Shown one piece after another: positions 17,467 to 25,285 of a stretch of 64,000 nucleotides of DNA. Positions within the stretch are counted from its first letter, which is position 1; the number at the start of each line of letters is the position of its first letter. A program made the position numbers and the translations under genes. Location: positions 39,761 through 103,760 of the forward strand of contig NZ_JBBMFC010000011.1 in the NCBI RefSeq assembly GCF_040096225.1, in the 5' to 3' direction. The DNA is from Hominiventricola aquisgranensis (GTDB lineage: Bacteria > Bacillota > Clostridia > Lachnospirales > Lachnospiraceae). The notes under the pieces were generated by a model, which did no database searches, was not told the DNA's origin, and saw only the letters and a program-made list of their open reading frames with translations.

Positions 17467-17507
17467 AAGAAGCCAGCAAAGCCCTTTGGGCAATGTTGAC
17501 TTCTTTT
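17467..17507 (+). terminator. Probable terminator of the zinc-ribbon gene
   Basis: AGAAG and CTTCT arms enclose an inner stem AAAGCCC/GGGC, followed by TTTTTATATTTTT on the plus strand. The stem is interrupted, so strength is uncertain. Confidence 0.4.
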
Positions 17508-17583
17508 TATATTTTTACATCTGTTACGCTATTTGCATCCACACATTACAATCACTTTTTCCGGAACGATCTATGGCAGAATA

Positions 17584-19545
17584 TCAGTTTACCATTCCGC
17601 ATTCCTGAAGTAGCTTTCCAACTGCTGTCCGATTCACCCGCTTCAATAGTTTCTTCTTTACTTTTTCAAGAGGCAGCGGAAGTTCCAGTTCCAGCGGAGA
17701 TTTTCCATCCATCAGTTTGACTGAGCTTGCCAGCAGTTCCCGCACGTCATAGACGCTTCCCCATACTTCCGGTATACCCCGATCCACGCCGCACAATCCA
17801 TAGACCGCTTCCATGGCAGTACGGACCGAATATTCTGTAGTAAAGATCGTATCTCGCGGTGTCTCTGCAAACTGTCCTAAAAATGCGGCATTCACACAGC
17901 CATCCGGGATCACATCCGGCCGGTCACCTGCCGCCCGTGGCATAAAAAATGCAGTAATATAAGGCATCATCGTTGGCACACAAACGGCATGATACTCTGC
18001 CAGTTCCTCGATCTCTGACACCGGCACACCCAGATGATACAGCCACTCCGCAGTGATTTCTTTTCCCGTACATATTTTCATCGGCTTCTTTATATAATCT
18101 CCCGGCACATCGGTGAACAGTCCGTAAAGCCAGACGCAGATTTCTTCCTTCTTCTGGTTCTTAAACTGCCCCTGCCGGTTGATGGTCCAACTCAGCAGCC
18201 AGCTTGAGTCTTTACAGCTTACGATTCCTCCTGTCACCACTTTCCCGCTTCGTGGATCACGTCTGCAGATTTTCCGAATATAAGACAGGATCGTTTCATC
18301 AGAAGTAGTCACTGTTGCTGATTCCCAGTTGGTTTTTTCAATATCAGAACAGAATTTCTCCGGATGGCCAAAGGCAGGATCCTGTGCTGCAATATTCTTC
18401 CAGAGATTCCAGCAGCCACTTTTCCTCACTTCTGCATTTCCCACAGGTGCATGATCCTGATCACCATAAATCGTCCCTTCCGTACAGCTTCCATTTGTGA
18501 TAAATACCAGATCATCCTCCGTCAAAGGAATCTCCTGCCGTTCACCTTTTACCAGACACTCAATGGCTCTTGCCGTTTTTTTCTCGCCCTTGATCTCGAA
18601 TCTCACATTGGTCACTTCTGTTCCCAGTCGGATCTCCACCCCTGCATGTTCCAGATATTTTAGCATCGGCAGAATCAATGATTCATACTGATTATATCTG
18701 GTGAATTTCAAGGCTGAGAAATCCGGCAGTCCTCCAATATGATGAATAAAACGTTGAAAATACAGCTTCATTTCCAGTGCACTATGCCAGTTTTCAAAGG
18801 CAAACATGGTTCTCCAGTACAACCAGAAATCAGACTTGAATACTTCATCATCAAACACGTCCTCTATGGTTTTGTCATACAGATCTTCATTTTTTGTGAA
18901 AAACAATTTAATGATCTCCATGCTCCCCTTCTGGCTTAAACGAAATTTTCCATTCGTGTGAGCATCTTCCCCACGGTTTTTCGTGGCGCGACACAACGAA
19001 TAATTAGGGTCATGCTTATTGAGCCAGTAAAATTCATCCAGAACTGATGCCCCCGGAATCTCCAGTGATGGAATACTGTGGAACAGATCCCACAGACACT
19101 CAAAATGATCTTCCATCTCCCGTCCACCCCTCATCACATACCCTCTGGTCGGATCATGGATTCCATCGCAGGAACCTCCAGTAATGTCCATGGCTTCCAA
19201 TATATGAATATTTTCGCCTGGCATCTGTGCATCCCTTATCAGGAAACAGGCCGCCGCCAGGGAACCAAGGCCGCTTCCGATCAAATACGCAGTTTTTCCT
19301 TCTATTCCAACTGGTTTCTCTGGTCTGGCAAATGCCTCATAGTTTCCCTTCGCATAATAAATACCCTTGCTGTTCTTTTTCTGACTGCCCCGCTCGGTAT
19401 TCCGATAGTCGGATTCCGGAATCTTCGTCTGTCTCATCTGATCCACAGACTGCATCTTTCGCTTTCTTGTCTTCGCAAGAAGAACGGTTCCTGTTCCTAC
19501 CGCCAATGCAGATGCCATCCCCACTTTCCATGCATTCTTTCCCAT
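17584..19545 (-). CDS. ohyA: Oleate hydratase with N-terminal membrane anchor
   Basis: A 653-residue FAD-dependent fatty acid hydratase (myosin-cross-reactive antigen family) that adds water to the cis-9 double bond of oleate to give 10-hydroxystearate. The FAD motif GSGLGSLAAACFLIRD and the family signature EAMDITGGSCDG are present, as are RGGREME with the catalytic glutamate and the ENWHSALEMKLYFQRFIHH block. I choose ATG 19545 (MGKNAWKVGMASALAVG), which has AAAGGATTTG upstream. An extra N-terminus of about 85 residues includes a hydrophobic helix (residues 8-23) followed by KTRKRK, so the enzyme is probably membrane-tethered. Family members I know are about 560-590 residues. The MATE gene ends 64 bases upstream on the same strand. 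Confidence 0.93.
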   Translation of the reverse strand: MGKNAWKVGMASALAVGTGTVLLAKTRKRKMQSVDQMRQTKIPESDYRNTERGSQKKNSKGIYYAKGNYEAFARPEKPVGIEGKTAYLIGSGLGSLAAACFLIRDAQMPGENIHILEAMDITGGSCDGIHDPTRGYVMRGGREMEDHFECLWDLFHSIPSLEIPGASVLDEFYWLNKHDPNYSLCRATKNRGEDAHTNGKFRLSQKGSMEIIKLFFTKNEDLYDKTIEDVFDDEVFKSDFWLYWRTMFAFENWHSALEMKLYFQRFIHHIGGLPDFSALKFTRYNQYESLILPMLKYLEHAGVEIRLGTEVTNVRFEIKGEKKTARAIECLVKGERQEIPLTEDDLVFITNGSCTEGTIYGDQDHAPVGNAEVRKSGCWNLWKNIAAQDPAFGHPEKFCSDIEKTNWESATVTTSDETILSYIRKICRRDPRSGKVVTGGIVSCKDSSWLLSWTINRQGQFKNQKKEEICVWLYGLFTDVPGDYIKKPMKICTGKEITAEWLYHLGVPVSEIEELAEYHAVCVPTMMPYITAFFMPRAAGDRPDVIPDGCVNAAFLGQFAETPRDTIFTTEYSVRTAMEAVYGLCGVDRGIPEVWGSVYDVRELLASSVKLMDGKSPLELELPLPLEKVKKKLLKRVNRTAVGKLLQECGMVN

Positions 19546-19609
19546 ACAAACAAATCCTTTCTTTTTGCAGTTATTTTCCGCAGAAAGAAAGGATTTATTC
19601 AGGACTTGA

Positions 19610-21016
19610 TTATTTACAGGTATCACTTTCTACATTTAATTCCCGGTATGTCCTTGCAATGATGATCGCCGAGATTATAAAGGTCAGAGCATCCGAGACC
19701 GGCATGGAATATAACACACCGTCGAGCCCGAAGAAGATTGGAAGCAGCAACGCAAATCCCACACCAAATACCACTTCACGGAACATGGACAAAAGTGTGG
19801 ATGTTAAAGCTTTGCCTACTGCCTGCAGGAAAATGAAGCACGCTTTATTGACGCAGGCCAGGACCATCAAGCATAAATAGATACGGAATGCTTTGATTGC
19901 AAAATCCGTGTAGTAACTGCTCTCGTTCGCTGCACCAAAGATTGCGATAAGTTGCCTTGGAAATCCCTCTGCCAGCACAAGCGCTGCCAGTCCGACCAAT
20001 GCTTCTGCAAGCAATAATTTTGTAAACAACTCCCGAACACGCATTTTTTTCTCAGCTCCCATATTGTAACCAATGATTGGGATACATCCTGCTGCCATAC
20101 CCACTACGACCGAAATGACAATCTGGAAAAATTTCATCACAATACCGACCACAGCCATCGGGATCTGCGCATATTGCTCCTGCCCAAATATCATATCAAG
20201 CGCTCCATATTTACGAAGCATATTGTTGATTGCTGCCATTGCTGCCACAAGACTGATCTGAGACAGGAAGCTGGTAATACCAAGTATCAGCGTTCGTTCA
20301 CATATATTTTTCTTCAGAACATAGTCCGCTGATGCCGGTTTGATGATTTTCATATGAAGTAAATACCACACAGCCAAACCTGCTGTTGCGATCTGTCCGA
20401 CCACTGTTGCCACTGCTGCTCCCATCATGCCCCATTTGCAAACAAAGATGAAAATCGGGTCAAGAACGATATTGATCGCAGCTCCTGCCAATGTGGAGAA
20501 CATGGCAAACTTCGGATTTCCATCCGCACGAATGATTGGATTCATAGCCTGTCCGAACATATAGAATGGAATACCGAGTGTGATATAAAAGAAATATTCC
20601 TGTGAATAATGGAAGGTTTCTTTATTTACTGTACCACCAAACATAGCAATAATACCATCAGCAAAGATCAGATAAACAACCGTCAACACGAGACTTCCCA
20701 CAAGGATCATTATAACCGCATTTCCAACACTGCGTTTTGCCTTGTCCATCTCACTTCTGCCAAGCGCCATGCTGACAAATGCGCAGCAGCCATCACCAAC
20801 CATGACAGCAATGGCCAGTGCAACAACAGTCAACGGAAAGACAACGGTGTTGGCCGCATTGCCATAAGACCCCAGATAGCTTGCATTTGCAATAAAAATC
20901 TGATCGACAATATTATAAAGTGCGCCCACCAGCAATGAGATAATGCAAGGAATCGCATATTGTTTCATAAGCTTTCCTATACGTTCTGTTTCCAAAAATT
21001 GATTTCCAGTATTCAT
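19610..21016 (-). CDS. MATE family multidrug exporter
   Basis: A 12-helix MATE efflux protein of about 468 residues, in which each half starts with the family pattern (PCIISLLVGALYNIVDQIFIA; FFQIVISVVVGMAAGCIPIIGYN). Substrates are cationic drugs or metabolites, exported by Na+ or H+ antiport. A GTG at 21028 is possible, but ATG 21016 has AAAGGTG nine bases upstream and is preferred. The gene is preceded by a promoter, two terminator-like hairpins and an 11-residue leader ORF (21055-21238), which suggests attenuation control. The oleate hydratase gene follows closely, so fatty-acid defence and export may be linked. Confidence 0.9.
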   Translation of the reverse strand: MNTGNQFLETERIGKLMKQYAIPCIISLLVGALYNIVDQIFIANASYLGSYGNAANTVVFPLTVVALAIAVMVGDGCCAFVSMALGRSEMDKAKRSVGNAVIMILVGSLVLTVVYLIFADGIIAMFGGTVNKETFHYSQEYFFYITLGIPFYMFGQAMNPIIRADGNPKFAMFSTLAGAAINIVLDPIFIFVCKWGMMGAAVATVVGQIATAGLAVWYLLHMKIIKPASADYVLKKNICERTLILGITSFLSQISLVAAMAAINNMLRKYGALDMIFGQEQYAQIPMAVVGIVMKFFQIVISVVVGMAAGCIPIIGYNMGAEKKMRVRELFTKLLLAEALVGLAALVLAEGFPRQLIAIFGAANESSYYTDFAIKAFRIYLCLMVLACVNKACFIFLQAVGKALTSTLLSMFREVVFGVGFALLLPIFFGLDGVLYSMPVSDALTFIISAIIIARTYRELNVESDTCK

Positions 21017-21054
21017 ATAATTTGTCACCTTTCTTTTTCTGAAATGAAAAAATA

Positions 21055-21082
21055 CGTAAGCCCATCAAAACCCGGACTTACG
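21055..21082 (-). terminator. Terminator/attenuator just upstream of the MATE gene
   Basis: On the minus strand CGTAAGTCC and GGGCTTACG pair across a short loop (9 bp with one G-U), and TATTTTTTC follows at once. The end of the T run is only about 30 bases from the MATE start, so transcripts from the promoter at 21210-21238 must read through it. Confidence 0.65.
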
Positions 21083-21086
21083 CATT

Positions 21087-21122
21087 TCAGCTACACGATT
21101 TTTCTATTAAATTTACCGTCAT
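21087..21122 (-). CDS. Possible 11-residue leader peptide of the MATE gene
   Basis: The frame ATG 21122 to TGA 21087 encodes MTVNLIEKSCS. It lies between the two hairpins and stops five bases before the downstream terminator stem, the usual geometry for ribosome-controlled attenuation. A GAGGGG lies about 15 bases upstream, which is a poor distance, so translation is uncertain. Confidence 0.4.
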   Translation of the reverse strand: MTVNLIEKSCS

Positions 21123-21154
21123 TTTATTATCACTCACCCCTCACTTTCAAAAAA

Positions 21155-21198
21155 CGTGTGGCATTTCTGCAACTGGATTTACGCAGAAACGCCACACG
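21155..21198 (-). terminator. First terminator-like hairpin in the MATE leader
   Basis: CGTGTGGC-N-TTTCTGC pairs with GCAGAAA-N-GCCACACG over 15 bp with a single mismatch and a 12-base loop, followed on the minus strand by TTTTTTG. It begins about five bases after the predicted transcription start, so it may be a 5' stabilising hairpin, a very early terminator, or a regulator-binding element. Confidence 0.6.
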
Positions 21199-21209
21199 CT
21201 GTAAATCAG

Positions 21210-21238
21210 ATTATAACCGATTCATTAAAAAATTTCAA
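21210..21238 (-). promoter_or_regulatory. Promoter of the MATE transcript
   Basis: On the minus strand TTGAAA (21238-21233) and TATAAT (21215-21210) are 17 bases apart, a near-consensus promoter. It predicts a 5' leader of roughly 190 bases before the MATE gene. Confidence 0.65.
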
Positions 21239-21318
21239 ATGATTTTCTTAAATTGCTCTTCCATTGGGAATAGTAATAACGCACAAAAAACTATTCATAT
21301 TTTTATGCAAAACTGCTT

Positions 21319-21347
21319 TTGAAAGCAGACAGAATTTTTCCTATACT
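21319..21347 (+). promoter_or_regulatory. Promoter of the small 73-residue protein gene
   Basis: TTGAAA (21319-21324) and TATACT (21342-21347) are 17 bases apart on the plus strand, 35 bases before the start of the gene at 21383. It is divergent from the MATE promoter. Confidence 0.6.
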
Positions 21348-21382
21348 ATATGTATGACAGCTAATTACAGGAGGATATTTTT

Positions 21383-21604
21383 ATGCATGACTACGAAATC
21401 TTTATTGAAGAAATCAACCCCTGCGGTGGAGAAAAACACAGCCAGAAGACACTGATAGAAGCGGAGGCTGCCAGCCCGGAAGCTTATGTAAAAGAAAATG
21501 GAAGATATCCGATTCTCGAAACTACAACCACCGATAAAGGAGATGTTGTGATTGTAACCGGAGATAATCAAGGAACATTTGTACGGTATACATTCACCGA
21601 ATAA
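21383..21604 (+). CDS. Small conserved protein of unknown function
   Basis: A 73-residue, acidic, soluble protein (MHDYEIFIEEINPCGGEKHS) with an excellent AGGAGG ribosome binding site and a near-consensus promoter just upstream. I do not recognise a family. It has a single cysteine in NPCGGE and beta-rich composition with no signal or membrane segment. It is transcribed away from the MATE gene and followed by a hairpin at 21627-21650. Confidence 0.7.
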   Translation: MHDYEIFIEEINPCGGEKHSQKTLIEAEAASPEAYVKENGRYPILETTTTDKGDVVIVTGDNQGTFVRYTFTE

Positions 21605-21626
21605 CACTTTTCAGCTAATAAACACG

Positions 21627-21650
21627 CAGGGATAGCTCAAGCTATCCCTG
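21627..21650. terminator. Palindromic hairpin after the 73-residue protein gene
   Basis: CAGGGATAGCT (21627-21637) and AGCTATCCCTG (21640-21650) form a perfect 11-bp stem with a 2-base loop, 22 bases after the stop. There is no clear T run, so it may be a weak or bidirectional terminator between convergent genes. Confidence 0.5.
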
Positions 21651-21773
21651 TGATTATCTGTTATAAATTACAGAACTCCGTATCAAATACATGAAACCCG
21701 TCAAAATCTTCACTATATTCTGCGCCAAAGAAGATCGATTACTTTGTTAATCCCGATTGAGATTTCACCTATT

Positions 21774-22520
21774 TTAACGGATCTGCGCTGCCAGTGCTTT
21801 CACCAGTTCAACGTCCACGAATTCATAATCCATCCGATGTGGATCTGACAGATATGCATAACTTACACTACCAGTTTCTGTAGTAGAATCCATGCGGTAG
21901 GATTTGCAGGAAGAATGTATCTGACGAATGCCTGTCTTTTCCATGAGTTCCCGTACATTTCCAGCGTTGACACCGCTTCCAGCCAACAATTCGATCTTAT
22001 CTCCGTACTTATTCTGAAGCTCTGCGAGCAATGTTACGCCCTCCGACGCTTTTGCCTGCTGCCCACTGGTAAGCAACCGATCCACACCGCAGTCTATCAT
22101 TGTCTCGATAGCTTTTTCCGGTTCCGGTGTCACATCAAAGGCTCTGTGGAATACAGCCTCCCCGCCTTTCACATGAATCAGTTCCACCATTTTTTTCGTC
22201 TTCTCCGCGTCCACAGTTCTGTCTGCTTTCAGAAATCCGAAAGCAATTCCATCAGCTCCATGCTCCAGAAGCAGTTCCGCCTCCTCCAGCATAAGCTGTG
22301 CTTCTGTTTCATCATAGCAGAACCCGCCTGCCCGCGGTCGTACCATACACACAATCTTGAGGGATGTCTCCTTCTTTGCCCGCATAAGACTGATAAGTGA
22401 TGGCGTCAGTCCGCCCACGCTTAAAGCACTGTTCAGTTCTACCCGGTCTGCTCCTCCCTTTTCTGCAGCCAAACAGTCCTGATAACTTCCGGCGCACACT
22501 TCAAATGTAATCTTCTGCAT
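21774..22520 (-). CDS. cutC: CutC family protein
   Basis: A 248-residue TIM-barrel CutC protein. The start, MQKITFEVCAGSYQDCLAAEKGGADRVEL trimmed to its motif FEVCAGS ... GADRVEL, is diagnostic, as are VMVRPRAGGFCY and GVDRLLTSGQQ. CutC was named for copper homeostasis in E. coli, but its biochemical role is poorly settled. The C-terminus ends VDVELVKALAAQIR. The gene stands between a lipoprotein gene and the small plus-strand gene. No obvious metal-responsive site is visible upstream. Confidence 0.92.
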   Translation of the reverse strand: MQKITFEVCAGSYQDCLAAEKGGADRVELNSALSVGGLTPSLISLMRAKKETSLKIVCMVRPRAGGFCYDETEAQLMLEEAELLLEHGADGIAFGFLKADRTVDAEKTKKMVELIHVKGGEAVFHRAFDVTPEPEKAIETMIDCGVDRLLTSGQQAKASEGVTLLAELQNKYGDKIELLAGSGVNAGNVRELMEKTGIRQIHSSCKSYRMDSTTETGSVSYAYLSDPHRMDYEFVDVELVKALAAQIR

Positions 22521-22593
22521 CTTTTAACCCTCCCTAAACTTTAGCTCTGTCCACACAATAACAATACTTATTTCATGCACCAATTCAGATATT

Positions 22594-23712
22594 TCACTTT
22601 TCATCTACAAACACAGATATCTTTATCTCTGACTCATCTCTTGTGTAGATGATACCTCGAATATATCTGCCATCATCCGTCACACCACCTAGGATATTGC
22701 GATAGCATGTCTCATCCTGATACTGATACTGTTTGACTAACTGTGCATGTTCCACATCGTCTGTATCCAGTTTTTCTACTGGAAAATACACATATACTTT
22801 TTCTGCATCCGTCTCAAGTGTATATGCGTCTGTCACCTGTTTTGCGTCAATAAAACCATTTCCATTCCAGTTCTCCTGCGAGTCCAGAACCGTCTTCTCA
22901 AGTGCCACTTGCTCCTGTGGCTGCTCTGTAATCAGGATAATATCATCCTGAATTTTCTTTTCACATTTTATATAAGTATCTTCACCTGCACTTACAATAC
23001 GGTAGCCATTTATCTGGTATAACTGGTCTTCAATGCCGTTTTCAATAGGCCAGCCAGCCAGATTATAATAGGGCTGCTGAACCGTCTGATACGCTTCCCG
23101 ACTCTCATAGTCTGCAAATAAAATCGTATCAACACCAGTTGCCCGGCTTATCACTGATACAGGAATCTGATCTACTGCCTGATTCACATAAGACACAACA
23201 GTTCTCGCAGATTCATCCTGCAATATTTCTGACAGATTTCCTCCGTCATAGAAAGTGCGTATCATTCCATTCTTCTCGTCATTTACCGTTTCGTACTCAC
23301 CATAGCTCACAAATACGCTTTCTGCATGAAATCCTGTGATTTCATCCAGTTCCTGTGAAAACGCTGTGACAATCTCCTGAAATTGATAATTATCGATTCC
23401 TTCGGTATTTTCCCTTTCTCCTGAAATAAAAACAGAAAAATCTTTTCCCTGATAGTTCATCCTTATGAACACATTTCCAGTGGGAGAAGGGAAAAAATCA
23501 GGAACCGGACCTGAATTATATTTCTCACAGTTCAATTCCCTGACTTTTGCATCAATTCCATATTTCGCTTTAATATAATTCTCCGCGTTTTCACGACCTT
23601 GCTTCTCATAACGCTTCATCTCTGCCTTTTCTTCCTGCGTATAACCGCAGCCCGTCAGAACAGCCATGATAAGAATAAGGAGCAGATAATAAACTATGTT
23701 TCTTTTTTTCAT
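22594..23712 (-). CDS. Lipoprotein of unknown function
   Basis: A 372-residue lipoprotein. ATG 23712 (MKKRNIVYYLLLILIMAVLT) begins a signal peptide with lipobox LTGC, so the mature protein is anchored at the outer membrane face. The rest is hydrophilic (mixed alpha/beta by composition), with repeated short FADYES, FVSYGEYET and YVYFPVEKL strands. I do not recognise a domain. An upstream TTG is possible but unsupported. It starts 21 bases after the stop of the truncated FAH-family gene and so probably shares its transcript, at the tail of the nif-like/hyp operon. Confidence 0.72.
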   Translation of the reverse strand: MKKRNIVYYLLLILIMAVLTGCGYTQEEKAEMKRYEKQGRENAENYIKAKYGIDAKVRELNCEKYNSGPVPDFFPSPTGNVFIRMNYQGKDFSVFISGERENTEGIDNYQFQEIVTAFSQELDEITGFHAESVFVSYGEYETVNDEKNGMIRTFYDGGNLSEILQDESARTVVSYVNQAVDQIPVSVISRATGVDTILFADYESREAYQTVQQPYYNLAGWPIENGIEDQLYQINGYRIVSAGEDTYIKCEKKIQDDIILITEQPQEQVALEKTVLDSQENWNGNGFIDAKQVTDAYTLETDAEKVYVYFPVEKLDTDDVEHAQLVKQYQYQDETCYRNILGGVTDDGRYIRGIIYTRDESEIKISVFVDEK

Positions 23713-23733
23713 ACTTTTCAATATTATACGTGC

Positions 23734-24150
23734 CTATCGCACCACATTGCAAAGTGTTCCAATTCCTTCAATAGAACACTCGACCATATCACCTGACTTC
23801 AGAAACTTAGGTGGATCAAATCCCATGCCTACGCCTGAAGGTGTTCCTGTTGCAATGATGGTGCCCGGCATAAGTGTCATGCCCGAGGAAAGTTCTTCAA
23901 TAGCATGCGCCTTGTAGTTGATTCCAAGGCAGATCACATCCTGCTTTGGTCTTGGAATCGGTGCAAGCAATGTAACATCTGATAGCAAAATCTTATTCTT
24001 TGCTTCCTTTATGGCAACCTCAAGCTTCTCCTTAGGTGCTTCAATCAGTGCATTCATATCTGCAAACGACAATGGATAAACCGCGTTGTCCGATTCATTT
24101 AAGAAACCGACCGATTCTTTGTTATCATACAAATATGTTACGTATTTCAT
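23734..24150 (-). pseudogene. FAH-family hydrolase with an in-frame internal deletion
   Basis: This 138-residue frame starts as a normal fumarylacetoacetate hydrolase family protein: MKYVTYLYDNKESVGF, then APIPRPKQDVICLGINYKAHA. Near residue 85 it jumps directly to the far C-terminal motif LSSGMTLMPGTIIATGTPSG and ends GFDPPKFLKSGDMVECSIEG. The family is normally near 290 residues; the missing block of about 150 would hold the metal-binding Glu/Glu/Asp and most of the active site. The frame is kept across the join (about 23895). It has GAGGAGG upstream and may still be translated, but should be catalytically dead. Confidence 0.8.
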
Positions 24151-24172
24151 TCAACACTTCCTCCTCAAATCC

Positions 24173-25285
24173 TTATTTATCAATAAACATTCTTCCCGAA
24201 AATGCCACATGCGGGATTTCATAAAAGGTACTGTCCTTGGGACAGATCGGACGATACAGAGGATCTGCTACAATGATCTTTGCATTCTTCAGTTCCTCTT
24301 CCATCGCCTCTTCCCCGAGCACTACTTTGTCGTTCCTGCCAAGCAAAGATTCGCATTCCTTTAACGGACACAGTACACGGGTCATGCGTCCATATTTTTT
24401 CTCGATACCTGCTGCCAACGATCCCATAGTGACCGGCTCTCCGATCAGAGTAATCTCTGTCTCCTGTTGCATACGGTTCTGCAAATATACATTTGCAGTG
24501 GCTGTCTGCTGCGTAACCGCCATCTCCAGTGCATGGGAAATATCTTCTGCCAGCCACTGATTCGGTGTTCCGATCACATAAGGAATGTGGCAGGTTTCCC
24601 AGAGAACCTTTGCTGCCCGCAGTCCCACTGCAGATGCCACCAGATTGACATCTGCATTTCCTGATGTCTGTAAAGTCTCGAAGTCATCTCCCATAGCCCA
24701 TGTAGACAAAACATTCCATCCATATCTGTTCAGATTTTCTTTTAATGTATCTACATGTTCCTGTGGGCCAAAATCCAGTGGTGTTATGCCCAGAAGGTTG
24801 ACACTGCAAGAAGAACCACTTTTCGCCTGACAGCCAGGTGCTTTGACGAAGCGCCTTGCAATCTCTTCCAATGCCATTCCAGCTCCATATACATAATCAT
24901 GCATGCCATTTGTCGGCACAGAAAATGTAGGGATACCTGTTTTATTTTCAATCACTCGCGCGATTGCCGGAAAGTCCGTACCATTCATATAAGGAATCGG
25001 CGAACCCGCCAGGGCAATGAATGCAGGCTGCAGTTCACTGGCTGCATCTGCAATATCATCAATAAATTTCCGGTCATTTCCCATGATCGCATCTGTTTCT
25101 GTAAGTCCGGAGATATAGATCAGACTGTCCTGATCGTACCAGCGGATCTCATCATGGGTATTATAAGTAGAATTGCATCCGGAAGGGTCATGCATGACTG
25201 TCATTCCGCCCAGTTCATACAAGGCAGAACAGACACCTGACACATCTGCCGTATATACCGGTATGATTCGATATGATTGTCTCAT
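24173..25285 (-). CDS. Nitrogenase component 1-like protein, K-type, pair 2
   Basis: A 370-residue protein of the oxidoreductase/nitrogenase component 1 superfamily (NifD/K/E/N, BchN/B, CfbD). I set the start at ATG 25285 (MRQSYRIIPVYTADVSGVCS), because the paralogue at 31722-32783 aligns from the same MR. C37 in MHDPSGCNS matches the P-cluster-type cysteine position. Shared blocks are YELGG, DEIRW, GLTETDAIMG, AGSPIPYMNGTDF and the end HVAFSGRM. The start overlaps the stop of the D-type partner as ATGA, as expected for two subunits of one complex. The substrate is unknown. Residues that hold FeMo-cofactor in NifD are not evident. Confidence 0.88.
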   Translation of the reverse strand: MRQSYRIIPVYTADVSGVCSALYELGGMTVMHDPSGCNSTYNTHDEIRWYDQDSLIYISGLTETDAIMGNDRKFIDDIADAASELQPAFIALAGSPIPYMNGTDFPAIARVIENKTGIPTFSVPTNGMHDYVYGAGMALEEIARRFVKAPGCQAKSGSSCSVNLLGITPLDFGPQEHVDTLKENLNRYGWNVLSTWAMGDDFETLQTSGNADVNLVASAVGLRAAKVLWETCHIPYVIGTPNQWLAEDISHALEMAVTQQTATANVYLQNRMQQETEITLIGEPVTMGSLAAGIEKKYGRMTRVLCPLKECESLLGRNDKVVLGEEAMEEELKNAKIIVADPLYRPICPKDSTFYEIPHVAFSGRMFIDK

